DNA from: Clostridium_AM sp964554365
Lineage (GTDB): Bacteria; Bacillota; Clostridia; Clostridiales; Clostridiaceae
Assembly: GCA_964554365.1 (NCBI GenBank)
Contig: CAZKOJ010000002.1
Location: 1 to 64,000 of the forward strand
Direction of reading: 5' to 3'
Length of the DNA: 64,000 nucleotides
In this document: piece after piece, positions 16,238 through 25,696 of the stretch
How positions within the stretch are numbered: the stretch's first letter is position 1
Layout: each line of letters opens with the position of its first letter
Position numbers and translations under genes: made by a program
The notes under the pieces: generated by a model
Told to the model about the DNA's origin: nothing
The model's database searches: none
Seen by the model: the letters and a program-made list of their open reading frames with translations, nothing else

Positions 16238-16690
16238 TTACTTTATATATTCAGTTACTAAATCAGTAAAAAGAATACCTTCTAAATGGTCTATTTCATG
16301 GCAGAAACATTTTGCTAAATCTCCTGTACCTGTCAATATAATTTCTTCACCATTTTCATTTAATGCTTGCACCGTTACCTTTGCTGGTCTTTTTAATTTT
16401 CCCAACCTATTGGGAATACTTAAACAACCCTCTATAACTTCCTGGCTTCCCTCTTGCTTAATTATCTTTGGATTAACTAATTTTATAAGTCCTTGCCCCA
16501 TATCTATTACAACCAATCTCTTTAATATACCTACTTGCACGGCTGCTAATCCTCCACCATTTTCTGTATTATACATAGTATCCGCCATATCATTTAATAT
16601 TTGTCTTATTTTATAATCTACTACTTCAACTAATTTGCTCTTTTTTCTTAATATTTCATCATCAAAAAGTCTAATTTGTCTTAATGCCAT
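16238..16690 (-). CDS. def: Peptide deformylase
   Basis: 150 residues with all three catalytic motifs: GGGLAAVQVG (motif 1), EGCLS with the metal-binding Cys (motif 2) and CHEIDHLEG with the two metal-binding His and catalytic Glu (motif 3). It removes the formyl group from new proteins using a metal ion. The length fits short type-1 deformylases. The ATG directly follows the stop codon of the Xre-type gene, so the two form one operon; this is probably an accessory copy rather than the housekeeping one. A decayed second deformylase lies at 24728-25122. Confidence 0.93.
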   Translation of the reverse strand: MALRQIRLFDDEILRKKSKLVEVVDYKIRQILNDMADTMYNTENGGGLAAVQVGILKRLVVIDMGQGLIKLVNPKIIKQEGSQEVIEGCLSIPNRLGKLKRPAKVTVQALNENGEEIILTGTGDLAKCFCHEIDHLEGILFTDLVTEYIK

Positions 16691-16927
16691 TTAAATTACA
16701 CCTCTACTTTTCTCTGCTCTTGATTTTCTTTCACTTTCTTCAAAAAGAAAAACCGTCTCTATGGAACAGTGAAATATTTTGCAAATATCATACGCCAACC
16801 ATATAGACGGTTCATATTTTTCTGTTTCAATGGCGTTAATTGCTTGTCTTGATACTCCTAAAAGCTCGCCTAATTGTTCTTGAGTCAATTGAAGAGATTC
16901 ACGAAACTCTCTTATTCTATTTTTCAT
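16691..16927 (-). CDS. Xre-family HTH regulator
   Basis: 78 residues, mainly a Cro/CI-type helix-turn-helix (LTQEQLGELLGVSRQAINAI, then EKYEPSIWLAYDICKIF). The ATG at 16927 follows AGAGGTGATTATTA. Its stop abuts the deformylase ATG. The upstream TAATGTTAACCTTACATTAC has inverted features suitable for autoregulation. It is similar in type to the Xre protein at 41230. Confidence 0.88.
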   Translation of the reverse strand: MKNRIREFRESLQLTQEQLGELLGVSRQAINAIETEKYEPSIWLAYDICKIFHCSIETVFLFEESERKSRAEKSRGVI

Positions 16928-17043
16928 TAATAATCACCTCTGTAATGTTAACCTTACATTACAACGATAACAAAATTTTGTTTTAATGTCAAATTAACCC
17001 TACATACTTTACAAAGTCGTCTCAAAAGAACATTCCTAACTAA

Positions 17044-17550
17044 CTATCTTTCTAATTTCCACCAAAAACATTCATCATCTTCTTTATAATGCACCATGCC
17101 AATCTTCTGCAATACTTTATGTGATGGCTTATTAGTTTTTAAAGTATCTGCAAGTACGCATTTAACATCTGGATTCAAGAATATCCATTGCGTAATACTA
17201 CTTAATGCCTCAGTCATATATCCCTTGCATCTATATCTCTCCTCCATAACATACCCAATTATAATTTCTCCCTTTTCATTTGGATATCCTTTTAACATTG
17301 CAGTACCAATTATGCGATTTGCTTCTTTTAAAACTATAATCCAAACCGTATACCACATATAATTCATAGGATCACTTTTAACTCCATTCAACCTAATTCT
17401 CCAAACATTTTTTTGCCTATCATCAGGTTCTTTATTACTAACGGTTAAGTTGAAATTTTGCTCCATTTCATCGTACTCATCAATACAAAATTCAAGATTC
17501 TTCTGATCTAAAGGTAGAATATATAATCTCTCGGTATTGACTCTTAGCAT
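17044..17550 (-). CDS. GNAT acetyltransferase, RimJ/RimL-like
   Basis: 168 residues. An N-terminal TERLYILPLD strand is followed by IIGTAMLKGYPNEKGEIIIGYVMEERYRCKGYMTEAL, which carries the beta4/beta5 region and the acetyl-CoA pyrophosphate loop (RYRCKGY). The ending is NKPSHKVLQKIGM, as in Acetyltransf_3 proteins. Monocistronic; ATG at 17550 after GGGGTGATAAAATT. The substrate is unknown: a ribosomal-protein N-terminus, a drug or a metabolite. Confidence 0.85.
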   Translation of the reverse strand: MLRVNTERLYILPLDQKNLEFCIDEYDEMEQNFNLTVSNKEPDDRQKNVWRIRLNGVKSDPMNYMWYTVWIIVLKEANRIIGTAMLKGYPNEKGEIIIGYVMEERYRCKGYMTEALSSITQWIFLNPDVKCVLADTLKTNKPSHKVLQKIGMVHYKEDDECFWWKLER

Positions 17551-17763
17551 AATTTTATCACCCCTCTATTTATATAGTAACCTTTATACTTTTACATTTT
17601 TTTATCTGAAGCGCTAACATAAGTAGTCTGATGCTTATCATCAAATCCTTTTATTTCAGTTTCCTCTAAGTGCTTAATACTACAATTATATGATATTTTA
17701 TAGTAATTTGTTATAAAAAAATTGTCCCATTATACGCTTAATAATGGAACTTAATGTTGCTAT

Positions 17764-18141
17764 TTATCTGCTATGCATTGTTGCTTCTTTACTTAAAAGA
17801 TATACAATATACTGATTTAAACTAATCCCCTCTTTTTCTGCCTGTTCAACTAGATCTTTATGAAGACTTTTTGGTGTTCTAAGTGTTATTCTTCCACTAA
17901 ATTTATCAATTACAGTGTTTGGTTCTGGTACTATAATTGATTTCTCGTAAGCAGTTTGTATCCAAGCCTTCCTAGCATCCTCACCATTTACTAATGTTTC
18001 TTCTATAGTTTCTCCATCACTCATACATCCAGGTAGATTAGGATAAGTTATCACATATCCTCCACCATCATCTTCCGAGATAGTTTCAACTTTAAAAGGA
18101 TATTTTAATGATAGGTAATAATCTAAATTTTTCTTTTCCAT
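17764..18141 (-). CDS. hicB: HicB antitoxin
   Basis: 125 residues. The N-terminal half is a partially degraded RNase-H-like HicB fold (YPFKVETISEDDGGGYVITY, then PNLPGCMSDGETIEE). The C-terminal half is a ribbon-helix-helix DNA-binding segment (GRITLRTPKSLHKDLVEQAE, then GISLNQYIVYLL). It lies 19 bases after HicA, the usual toxin-first order. It neutralises HicA and represses the operon. The ATG follows GGAGTTGATTAA. Confidence 0.92.
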   Translation of the reverse strand: MEKKNLDYYLSLKYPFKVETISEDDGGGYVITYPNLPGCMSDGETIEETLVNGEDARKAWIQTAYEKSIIVPEPNTVIDKFSGRITLRTPKSLHKDLVEQAEKEGISLNQYIVYLLSKEATMHSR

Positions 18142-18160
18142 TTAATCAACTCCTTATAAC

Positions 18161-18403
18161 CTAGTAACCTAATTCTTCTAACAATTTTATTGCCATCTTT
18201 ACATATATAACTTTAATATATGGTTTCTTGTATGGCACAGTTAAAATTTTATCAGCTAAACCATATGTATAATGACTTGATCCTCCACTTGGCTGTCTTC
18301 TCTCAAATCCAACATCTTGAAGTATCTTGTCTAACTCTTGAAATTTAACAGTTTTAGTATTATTTTTTATTTTATTAAGTAACTTTTCCTTTTTAGTTAT
18401 CAC
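18161..18403 (-). CDS. hicA: HicA toxin (mRNA interferase)
   Basis: 80 residues from the GTG at 18403; a second GTG at 18409 overlaps the ribosome site AAAGGAA. A short dsRBD-like fold with the active-site stretch PSGGSSHYTYG, containing the catalytic His, followed by LTVPYKKPYIKVIYVKMAI. HicA enzymes cleave mRNA in a ribosome-independent way. It pairs with HicB just downstream. Probably active, since the key His and the glycine-rich turn are present. Confidence 0.9.
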   Translation of the reverse strand: MITKKEKLLNKIKNNTKTVKFQELDKILQDVGFERRQPSGGSSHYTYGLADKILTVPYKKPYIKVIYVKMAIKLLEELGY

Positions 18404-18586
18404 AAACACTTCCTTTTATTCAACCTATATAATAATTATATGTGACATTATATATAGTGTCAATATTGTGTTTAATATTCTTCAATGATATTCCATATTT
18501 ATATACTTAAAAAGCAAGTAGTTTAAATTTTTTTTAACTACTTGCCCAGTTTAAGCTCTCATTAATTATATTTTTTACAAAATCAT

Positions 18587-21500
18587 TTACTGTAGTTTCT
18601 TAGAAAGTTTACGTCTCTTTTTTACTAAAACTAGTGTGCTTATCAGCACTAAACCCATGAACATAAATATAGGGTGATATAATCCATAAACAACTACTAC
18701 AAAAGGAGTTAATAATACTTTTACAAGATTCTTTAATATATAATTATGAGCTATAAAATTAGCTATAGGTGGTGAATTTTTATAATAGAACTTAACAAAT
18801 GCTTTTCCTAAACTATTATTTAGTAAATAGTCATCTCTAAAATGTCTTAGAAGTACAACTGCTGGTTGGAACTTAGAACCATATGCAGCTGTAGCTATAA
18901 AGCATTCGTCAATCTTTACCCCTACTTCACATTTGGCTACTTTGCTGCCATCTTCTGTTGCTGCTGTTATTGTTGCTGTTCCTTCTTTTATTCCTGTAAC
19001 TTTTCCGGCTTCATCTACTGTTGCTATTTCTTTATTACTTGAATTCCATATTACTTTTTTATTTGTCGCGTCTTTTGGTAATACTGTTCCTATTAAAGTA
19101 CAGCTTTCTCCAACTTTTAAATTTGCTGTATTTTCATTTAAAATTATACTTGTTACATCTACAAATTTACCTTTAACTGTTACTTTAGCATTTATCTCTT
19201 TTTTTTCTCCTGTCATACCTTCTGGTAAATCATAAAAGCCTGTAAAAGTGTATTCTCCTGCTTTATTAGCATTGTACTCTTTGTTTGACCAGGTTACATG
19301 TACTTCTTTTATATCTCCATTATTTAATTTTAGCTTTATCTTTTCTGGTAAACCTATATTATTTTTTTCTGTGCCCAAAGCTGTTTCTATTGGTTTTACT
19401 TCTTCTACCGATTCTACAGCTAAAAGAAAAATTCTATGATAATCTGAGAATTCAAACAAACCATTATTTTCGGGATCTAATTTTGCTATGAATACATGAA
19501 CTTTATTATTATCATTTTCATATCCTTTATTGTCTTTAAATGCCTCTCCATGAATCTTCTTTATATCTTTTAGTATAGTTACAGATGTTAATTGATTATT
19601 GTAAAATGAAAAACGATCTAAACATATCGTCTCTGCACCTTTAGAAATTGTGGCGGAAATCAATTTATTATCGGCAAAAGCTTGATTTCCTATTTTTTTC
19701 ACAGTTCCTGGAAAATCTACGTACATTAAATCATTTTTATAAAATGAAAAAGTTAATATTTCCCTTACACCTTCTGGAATAAATACTCGCTTCAATTGAT
19801 TCTCTTGAAAAGCACCTGCTTCAATTACTAATCCATTTAGGCCTTCTGGAATTATTAAACTAGTTAATGCCATATTATAAAATGCTCTTTCTCCAATATC
19901 CGTTATACTTTGTCCTTCTTTATTTACTTTAGGTAAAACTAAATCTTTATTAGTTTTTAATTTTTCTTTTCCGTCTTCACTAAAACCAGTTACCGTTGTT
20001 CCTTTATAAGTAAAGTCTTCTACTTTCCATATAGTATCTTCCGGATTTTCAAAGTTTTCTTTTACTATTATTCGTACTACAACTTCTAATTTTGTTTCTG
20101 GTTCTGATTGAATTACTCCTTCTGGAAGTTTAAATGTTCCTATTGCAGTATATTCGCCTGCTTTATTTTCGTTATACTCTCCAAGTGTCCAAGTTAAATC
20201 TACTTCGTGTTGTTTATTATTTGAATCCACTATAAAAATTTTTTTTGCTAACTTATCCATTGCTAACTCTTTATTTGTCCCAATATTTACTGCTACTTCT
20301 GCTACTTTTCCTATTGATTTAATTTCTATTTTTTCTGCTACTTCTTTTTTCTTACATTGAATGAGGACTACATTCTCTTTATCCTTCAAATCAACCTTTA
20401 CTGGATTTGTATCTTTTAATTCATATTCATTTCCATTATATTCAGGAGTTATTTCTACATCTTTATCCCTTATATGTAGATATGTTTCAGTTATTGGATT
20501 TTTCCATATCTCTTTTTCTTTTAAAACTTTATCTTCAAATACATATTTAATAGTAAGTTTTGCAGGATTAATTACCTGATATTTAGATTCTTGCAAATTA
20601 TTTAGATTTTCATAATTAGGTGTAAATAAATGAACTACGCTATCGTATCCCAAATTAGTATTAAAACAGTCTTCACTAAGTTCTTTTATACTCCTTGGAA
20701 GTTGTACATCTTTTATGTGATTGCTTGCAAAGGCAGATGGCTTTATTTTCTCAACACCTTCTTCAATAGTTACTGATGTTAAAAATTGATCATGCCAAGT
20801 ATTCCAAAATGCTCTTTCCCCTATAATTTTCACATTGCCTGGAATAGTTACTGATATCATATTGTTGCTAGCGAATGCTTTTTCTCCTAATTCCGTCACA
20901 GTTTCAGGAATTGCTATAGATTTAAAATCATTGTTATTAAAGCCCGATAAATATTTCAAAGTGCTGGGTAATTTTATGTCAGTCAATAAATTATCACTAA
21001 ACGCTAATGTATCTATCCTAGTCACACCTTCTGGAATGGTTACAGTAGTCAACTTATTAAAACCAAAAGCTGTTGGTATAGTTGTTAAACTATTAGGAAG
21101 CTTTAAAGATGATATCTCATTAAGAGTAAATGCTCCAACTTCTAATTTTGTCACACTATTAGGTATAACTAAGGATTTTAGTTTATTACCATTAAATGCT
21201 GACATTTTTATAGTAGTTACACTACTTGGAATATCTATAGCTGTCAAACAATTATAACGAAATGACTCTGCTCCTATAGTTGTAACGGTATCTGGTATCT
21301 TTACAGAATTTATACCTATATTAGGATTTTGTTTAGTTGTATAATCACCTAAAAAAGCTTTATCTCCTATCTCTGTTATTGCTTGTCCATCTTCATTTAA
21401 TTTAGGTAAAATTAAATCTTTATTAGTTTTAAATTTTTCTTTTCCACTTTCGGAGAACCCGTTTATAGATGTTCCTCCGTATGTAAAGTCTTTTATATTC

Positions 21501-22630
21501 CATGCTTTATCTTCTAATTCTTTAGATTTTACTATTATTTTTACTTTTGCTTTTAAATCCATTGCTGGCTCTGATTGAACTATTCCTTCTGGAAGTTCAA
21601 ATGTTCCTGTTCCAGTATATTCTCCAGCAGTGTTTCCATTATATTCTAACATTGACCATGTTATATTAACACTATGTTCTCTGTTTTCTGAATCTATTAT
21701 AGTAACTTTTTCTGGTAGTTTTGTCTTTGCATCAGCTTCACTTGTTCCAAAGACTACCTCTATATTTTCTAAAGGTTTGATCTCTTTTATGCTCGGCTTT
21801 ACACTTGCTTCTTCTGCTAAAGCTTTTATATCATTGTCAATTTTGTTAACTGCTGCATTTACTTCTGCTAAAGTAGTCTTAGGCTTACTATTTAATTCTT
21901 TTCCTGCTTCAATAGCTTTTTTTAGTGACCGTACCTTTTCCTCTGGCTTCCCATTTGTATCAACTTTTTCTGCATTTTTAATAGCTTCTGTTAATTTAGA
22001 GTAATTTAATTTAATATTTGTATTTCCATCAAAAGCATTAGCACTAATACTTGTTGCACTTTTAGGAATAGTCACAGCTTGTAATTTATTAGTTTTAAAT
22101 GCACCTGATGATATATTTGTAACACCCTCTGGAATTACTACAGAGGTTAGCTCATTTATAGAGAAAGCTCCAGCTGGTATGCTAGTCAAACTTTCTGGTA
22201 TTATTATAGAAGTTAATTTATTTTTACCAAAAGCCAAGTTTTCCATAACTTTTAAATTATGAGGAAGTTCAATTGATTTCAAATTATTCGTAGTAAATGC
22301 TTGAGATTTTATAGTTTCAACAGTATTTGGTATTTTTACAGAGGTTAGACCTTTACCACGAAATGCACTTGCTCCAATTGCATTAACGGTTTCACCGTTA
22401 ATTGCATCTGGAATTATTACATCTACTGCAGTACCAGTATATCCAGTAATTTCACCATTAGAAATTTTAAAATTAGATTCTTTAGTTGCTTGAGTTGCTA
22501 TAGCAACTTCCGCTTTAGTTTCTGTAGCAACTACTGGTGTGGAGAATATAATAGAAAATATCATAGTAAATATAAGAAGATATGATATAAGACTAATATT
22601 TTTTTGATGTTTTCTATTCATTTTTATCAT
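18587..22630 (-). CDS. Giant BspA-type leucine-rich-repeat surface protein with CFI-box C-terminus
   Basis: About 1347 residues from the ATG at 22630 (GAGAGTGATTCAA before it). A signal/membrane segment comes first. Three repeated modules follow, each an LRR_5 block (repeats like LTSVKIPNTVETIKSQAF) separated by Bact_Ig_4-type domains (YNxNKAGEYTxxGTF..LPEG) and a FTYxGTxxxGFSExGKEK linker. A FIVAR-like helical stretch lies after block 1 and a MucBP-like strand region after block 2. A Big_2 domain (ITAATEDGSKVAKC) and a CFIATAAYGS box follow. A hydrophobic helix with a Lys/Arg-rich tail ends it (LVLVKKRRKLSKK). It is probably displayed on the cell surface; binding partner unknown. Confidence 0.88.
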   Translation of the reverse strand: MIKMNRKHQKNISLISYLLIFTMIFSIIFSTPVVATETKAEVAIATQATKESNFKISNGEITGYTGTAVDVIIPDAINGETVNAIGASAFRGKGLTSVKIPNTVETIKSQAFTTNNLKSIELPHNLKVMENLAFGKNKLTSIIIPESLTSIPAGAFSINELTSVVIPEGVTNISSGAFKTNKLQAVTIPKSATSISANAFDGNTNIKLNYSKLTEAIKNAEKVDTNGKPEEKVRSLKKAIEAGKELNSKPKTTLAEVNAAVNKIDNDIKALAEEASVKPSIKEIKPLENIEVVFGTSEADAKTKLPEKVTIIDSENREHSVNITWSMLEYNGNTAGEYTGTGTFELPEGIVQSEPAMDLKAKVKIIVKSKELEDKAWNIKDFTYGGTSINGFSESGKEKFKTNKDLILPKLNEDGQAITEIGDKAFLGDYTTKQNPNIGINSVKIPDTVTTIGAESFRYNCLTAIDIPSSVTTIKMSAFNGNKLKSLVIPNSVTKLEVGAFTLNEISSLKLPNSLTTIPTAFGFNKLTTVTIPEGVTRIDTLAFSDNLLTDIKLPSTLKYLSGFNNNDFKSIAIPETVTELGEKAFASNNMISVTIPGNVKIIGERAFWNTWHDQFLTSVTIEEGVEKIKPSAFASNHIKDVQLPRSIKELSEDCFNTNLGYDSVVHLFTPNYENLNNLQESKYQVINPAKLTIKYVFEDKVLKEKEIWKNPITETYLHIRDKDVEITPEYNGNEYELKDTNPVKVDLKDKENVVLIQCKKKEVAEKIEIKSIGKVAEVAVNIGTNKELAMDKLAKKIFIVDSNNKQHEVDLTWTLGEYNENKAGEYTAIGTFKLPEGVIQSEPETKLEVVVRIIVKENFENPEDTIWKVEDFTYKGTTVTGFSEDGKEKLKTNKDLVLPKVNKEGQSITDIGERAFYNMALTSLIIPEGLNGLVIEAGAFQENQLKRVFIPEGVREILTFSFYKNDLMYVDFPGTVKKIGNQAFADNKLISATISKGAETICLDRFSFYNNQLTSVTILKDIKKIHGEAFKDNKGYENDNNKVHVFIAKLDPENNGLFEFSDYHRIFLLAVESVEEVKPIETALGTEKNNIGLPEKIKLKLNNGDIKEVHVTWSNKEYNANKAGEYTFTGFYDLPEGMTGEKKEINAKVTVKGKFVDVTSIILNENTANLKVGESCTLIGTVLPKDATNKKVIWNSSNKEIATVDEAGKVTGIKEGTATITAATEDGSKVAKCEVGVKIDECFIATAAYGSKFQPAVVLLRHFRDDYLLNNSLGKAFVKFYYKNSPPIANFIAHNYILKNLVKVLLTPFVVVVYGLYHPIFMFMGLVLISTLVLVKKRRKLSKKLQ

Positions 22631-22684
22631 TTGAATCACTCTCTTTCTTTCATGAATTATTTTTATAAACGTTTTCATTTTAAA

Positions 22685-22815
22685 CGAATTGCATAATTGC
22701 AAAATGTAAAATTCAAAACGCTTCTAGATATTTAGATGTATATATATGCAATTAATTGTGCAATTCACCCAATTACAATCCTATCCTATATTGCTGTAAC
22801 TTTCCAATTGCAAAA
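22685..22815 (-). promoter_or_regulatory. CAATT-rich region upstream of LRR gene
   Basis: GAATTGCATAATTGCAAAA, GCAATTAATTGTGCAATTC and CCAATTGCAAAAA repeat the motif GCAATT/AATTGC several times in 130 bases, with a perfect CAATTAATTG palindrome near 22750. Possibly a multi-site operator for the LRR gene. The rest of 22816-23029 shows no gene. Confidence 0.35.
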
Positions 22816-23027
22816 ATTTATAGATACTCTTGCTACAATAAATATATTTTATCCTGAATTAATTCACGAAACTAAGAGTGAAAGTAATCGTTAAAAGTTA
22901 CTGTATTTGTCCAGTGAAAAGTGTGTTGTTCTATTTTTAGTCTAAATTGTGTAATAAAACCTTTTTTCTTAGTGGATCTATGTCAATATCTTGAACACAA
23001 AAGCTGAATTTTTTCAAAAGTAAAAAA

Positions 23028-23057
23028 ATAAAAAGCCATAAATGTAATTATGACTTC
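23028..23057 (-). terminator. Terminator after cat pseudogene
   Basis: AAGTCATAA and TTATGGCTT pair around TTACATT on the minus strand, followed by TTTTATTTTTTT. Confidence 0.75.
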
Positions 23058-23076
23058 TAATAACTAAATAGTATGT

Positions 23077-23460
23077 TCATTTGGTTAGTAACCACTCATG
23101 ATAACTCTGTGACAGTATTTGCAATTCATTAAAAAATCTGCTTGTATGGTATCCATCACAAACTGCATGATGTACCTGTAAAGAGATTGGTAATAATATT
23201 TTCCTATCTTGCTCAAAATATTTACCATATGTAATGATTGGTAAAAGATATGTTCCATCTGTATAAATGTTGAGGTTAAATCCTGTAAAGCTGACCCAAG
23301 GAATGCAAGAAACAGGAAAGGTGTTCTTAGGTTCATTTTCTTTTGCAAAAATTTTTTTTACATTACCGTATTTTTTGATATCATCAAGATAATTACGATA
23401 AAATAATTAGTTCTTTTCCATTTTTCAATATTATTTTTTTCATATTCTTTTTCCCTCTGT
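23077..23460 (-). pseudogene. Chloramphenicol acetyltransferase-like gene with the middle deleted
   Basis: One frame (stop at 23077) encodes an intact C-terminal half: NTFPVSCIPWVSFTGFNLN, GKYFEQDRKILLPISLQVHH and AVCDGYHTSRFF, including the catalytic-His motif HHAVCDG. Just upstream, another frame reads NIEKWKRTNYF, matching the family's N-terminal DIENWxRxxYFxHYL segment. A one-base shift in a T run links them. About 110 central residues are missing compared with the intact relative at 24090-24743. The enzyme cannot be functional. Confidence 0.75.
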
Positions 23461-23532
23461 TAATATATTCCTTCCATATTTCTAATTCTCTTGCTATCAT
23501 TTCAAACTCCTCTGGAGCTTTATAATTTATAA

Positions 23533-23967
23533 TTATGCTTGTTTTGTCCATGTCATTGTATATTCCATAAAGCCAGAATCTTCATTTCGGTGCTCCGTTC
23601 TTACTGCAAAACCACAATGCTTATAAAAATTAACTGCACTTATGTTTTCTTTATAAACACCCAATTCCAAACTTGAATATAAAGATTTACAGTGACTCAG
23701 TAGTTCTTTGCCGATACCTTGCCCCTGATAGTCTCCTAAAACAAATAATGCACCAATAAATGAATTGTCAATAATGCTTATAAATGCTTTTATTCTATTA
23801 TCTTCTTCGTATACAAAAGTTGTAGAAATAGGCATGTATTCATTTTTAACCACATCATAATTCTTAATCCAATACTGTTCTGGTATGAAATTATGAGCAG
23901 TAATGTTAGTCTTTAGCCAGATATCCATAACTTCTTCCATTTGTAAATTCTCTAATTGCTTAATCAT
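23533..23967 (-). CDS. GNAT acetyltransferase, YjaB-like
   Basis: 144 residues. EVMDIWLKTNITAHNFIPEQYW opens the protein as in YjaB-type enzymes. GALFVLGDYQGQGIGKELL is the acetyl-CoA binding loop (Q/RxxGxG) and NFYKHCGF is the conserved beta6/alpha4 motif. The ATG follows AAAAGGAGAAAAAT. It lies upstream of the cat remnant. The substrate is unknown. Confidence 0.85.
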   Translation of the reverse strand: MIKQLENLQMEEVMDIWLKTNITAHNFIPEQYWIKNYDVVKNEYMPISTTFVYEEDNRIKAFISIIDNSFIGALFVLGDYQGQGIGKELLSHCKSLYSSLELGVYKENISAVNFYKHCGFAVRTEHRNEDSGFMEYTMTWTKQA

Positions 23968-24089
23968 ATTTTTCTCCTTTTCTGTCTAAATGTTAATAGT
24001 TGTTTATTATAAATATGTCTATCCATTAAATTTCCAAAACGAATAGATTTATATTAACTGAATATCAAACTATTACAGTAAAAAACACT

Positions 24090-24743
24090 CTATAGATACT
24101 TTACAGGATTATTTAAAATTTCTTGTATTGTTTCAAAATATTTCCCAACATGTATACCATCAGCCAATGCATGATGTGTTTGAACTGATATTGGCAACTT
24201 TATTTTTCCATTTTCCTCAAAGTATTTACCCCATGATATTCTTGGAATACTATCAACAGGGTTCATTTGAATTGGGTGAGTTATACTAGTAAACGAAATC
24301 CATGGTATACTTGTAACGTATATAAGATCATCACGTCCTGGATCATCTTCTACACTTATAGTATTTTTTATTTTTTCCATCTCCTTTGATGTATTGATTT
24401 TAAAGTCACTAAATTTATCTGTAAATTTTGCTGTACAAAAACTAAATACTTCATTTAGAGACATTACTGTAAAAGAAGGGCTAACAATTTCATGTTCGAT
24501 TATCCTATCTTCTCTTATCCTATAGCGAAATTCCTTTATACTGTTTGCTGTTTTGGTAGCAACATACAGAAATGATACAAAAAATGGACTTTCTTTTTCT
24601 TTAATAAATCTATAAAATTCTGTAATATCAACATTTGCACAGATATTAAAATGGGGATAATCAAGTTGTTTAAAATGATTGTAATGATTTTTTCTTTCCC
24701 AATTTTCTATATCTACAAACTTTATCCCTATATCATTCTCCAT
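24090..24743 (-). CDS. Chloramphenicol acetyltransferase-like protein (CAT family)
   Basis: 217 residues from the ATG at 24743, preceded by AAGGAAGGGTG; the frame is open three codons further to a GTG. KFVDIENWERKNHYNHF at the N-terminus, VTSIPWISFTSITHP centrally and QTHHALADGIHVGKYFE with the catalytic His are the CAT family landmarks. The usual HHAVCDG becomes HHALADG, which occurs in many chromosomal CAT-like proteins of uncertain activity. It would acetylate a small molecule using acetyl-CoA. A decayed relative lies just downstream at 23077-23460. Its start overlaps the end of a decayed deformylase. Confidence 0.87.
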   Translation of the reverse strand: MENDIGIKFVDIENWERKNHYNHFKQLDYPHFNICANVDITEFYRFIKEKESPFFVSFLYVATKTANSIKEFRYRIREDRIIEHEIVSPSFTVMSLNEVFSFCTAKFTDKFSDFKINTSKEMEKIKNTISVEDDPGRDDLIYVTSIPWISFTSITHPIQMNPVDSIPRISWGKYFEENGKIKLPISVQTHHALADGIHVGKYFETIQEILNNPVKYL

Positions 24744-25122
24744 AAAAAGCACCCTTCCTTATATTTATTTATTCTAAGTGGTTTGCTATCAATTGTTCTC
24801 TGAACAGGCACTATACCATCAAGGTGATCATATTCATGTTGTATTAATTCTGACAAATCACCTATAATCTCTAAAACACAATCATTCCACTCCAAGTCTT
24901 TATAATAAATTTACACTTTTTATACCTATATAATCTAACTTCTAACCCTGCAAAACCCATATTTCTTTCTAAAATCCATCATTTTATCGTGTAAATCCTT
25001 AACTATTTGTATCAACTTGAGAGTTATATTTCAACCCAAGGGAATGATGTTAACAGGTTTATTACCCCTTTTATTAGATCAAGCATAATATTCTTTATCT
25101 TCATTCCATTTAAATCATTCAT
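24728..25122 (-). pseudogene. Decayed peptide deformylase gene
   Basis: One frame near 25000 reads IVKDLHDKMMDFRKKYGF, a deformylase N-terminal segment. A second, from about 24915 to the stop at 24728, reads YYKDLEWNDCVLEIIGDLSE and LIQHEYDHLDGIVPVQRTID, the C-terminal segment with the metal-binding HEYDH. The central EGCLS region is gone and stops interrupt the rest. Upstream, an ATG at 25122 after GGAGGAATGTAAT opens a 32-residue frame of uncertain relation. It is a different deformylase subtype from the gene at 16238. Confidence 0.7.
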
Positions 25123-25169
25123 ATTACATTCCTCCAAAAACGACATTGTTTAATACTCAACATCCTACA

Positions 25170-25256
25170 TATACCATAACAATTACTTTGAAATTTACCT
25201 TACCTTATATATCCAATTATAATATATCCTACTGATAAATGTCTAACAATTTCCAA
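25170..25256 (-). repeat. Leader/promoter copy shared with the Nudix gene
   Basis: About 85 bases closely match 40118-40197 upstream of the Nudix gene. Shared stretches include ATATATCCAATTATAATATAT, TGTCTAACA and TACTTTGAAATT (plus-strand spelling). This looks like a duplicated promoter region, now in front of the decayed deformylase gene. Between it and 25696 I see only the hairpin at 25419 and a short unassigned coding-like stretch. Confidence 0.55.
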
Positions 25257-25418
25257 TACTTTTACCTAACTGGTTATTTGTTTCACCTAAGAACACTATA
25301 ATAAACTATTTTAGCATATTAAGAGAGGCATCCAATATATCACAGTAATCAATGGCAGCCTATAAAAATAGGCCCCTATAAGTGTTTGAAAAGTTGGACA
25401 TATATGCCACCTTGCCTT

Positions 25419-25441
25419 CCAATGATACTTTTAATATCATT
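25419..25441. repeat. Hairpin repeat, copy 1
   Basis: CCAATGATACTTTTAATATCATT, here spelled as arms AATGATA/TATCATT around CTTTTAA, is identical over 23 bases to 42648-42670. The surrounding minus-strand frame is open and reads NYKRANDIKSIIGRQGGIY, so this copy may lie in an old coding fragment. Confidence 0.5.
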
Positions 25442-25696
25442 AGCTCGTTTGTAATTATTTAAATCTGATAATGCTTTTAATTAATTCATCACGATATAGA
25501 TACATCATAAACATCTCATCTTTCTTCACCTTACACAACTGTAAGTCCAATGTAAGGTAAATGAATTGAACCATATATTTTTTTATGATACATTAATTAA
25601 AGCAATTTAAACATTTGAGTTTCTTTTTACAATGATGATCTAAGAATAAGAGAGACATCAGTAGACTTTTAAAGTATAGAGAGGAAGGTTCTTATT

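Noticed and set aside
17764..18409. HicAB as a candidate new defence system
   Set aside because: It is a standard HicA/HicB toxin-antitoxin pair with typical motifs and order.
18933..22004. Several open frames on the plus strand within the LRR gene (60-140 codons)
   Set aside because: They are antisense shadows of the LRR gene, lack ribosome sites and show biased composition from the opposite strand.
18587..22630. Regular repeats that could be mistaken for a CRISPR or tandem repeat array
   Set aside because: They are degenerate protein-coding LRR_5 and Ig-like repeats within one long frame; unit lengths vary and there are no spacers.
23085..23348. 87-codon frame on the minus strand over the cat remnant
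   Set aside because: It is a shifted reading of the cat C-terminal frame, which carries the HHAVCDG motif.
23393..23551. 52-codon frame overlapping the end of the YjaB-like gene
   Set aside because: No ribosome site, overlaps a real gene and a pseudogene, and its sequence resembles no family; probably chance.
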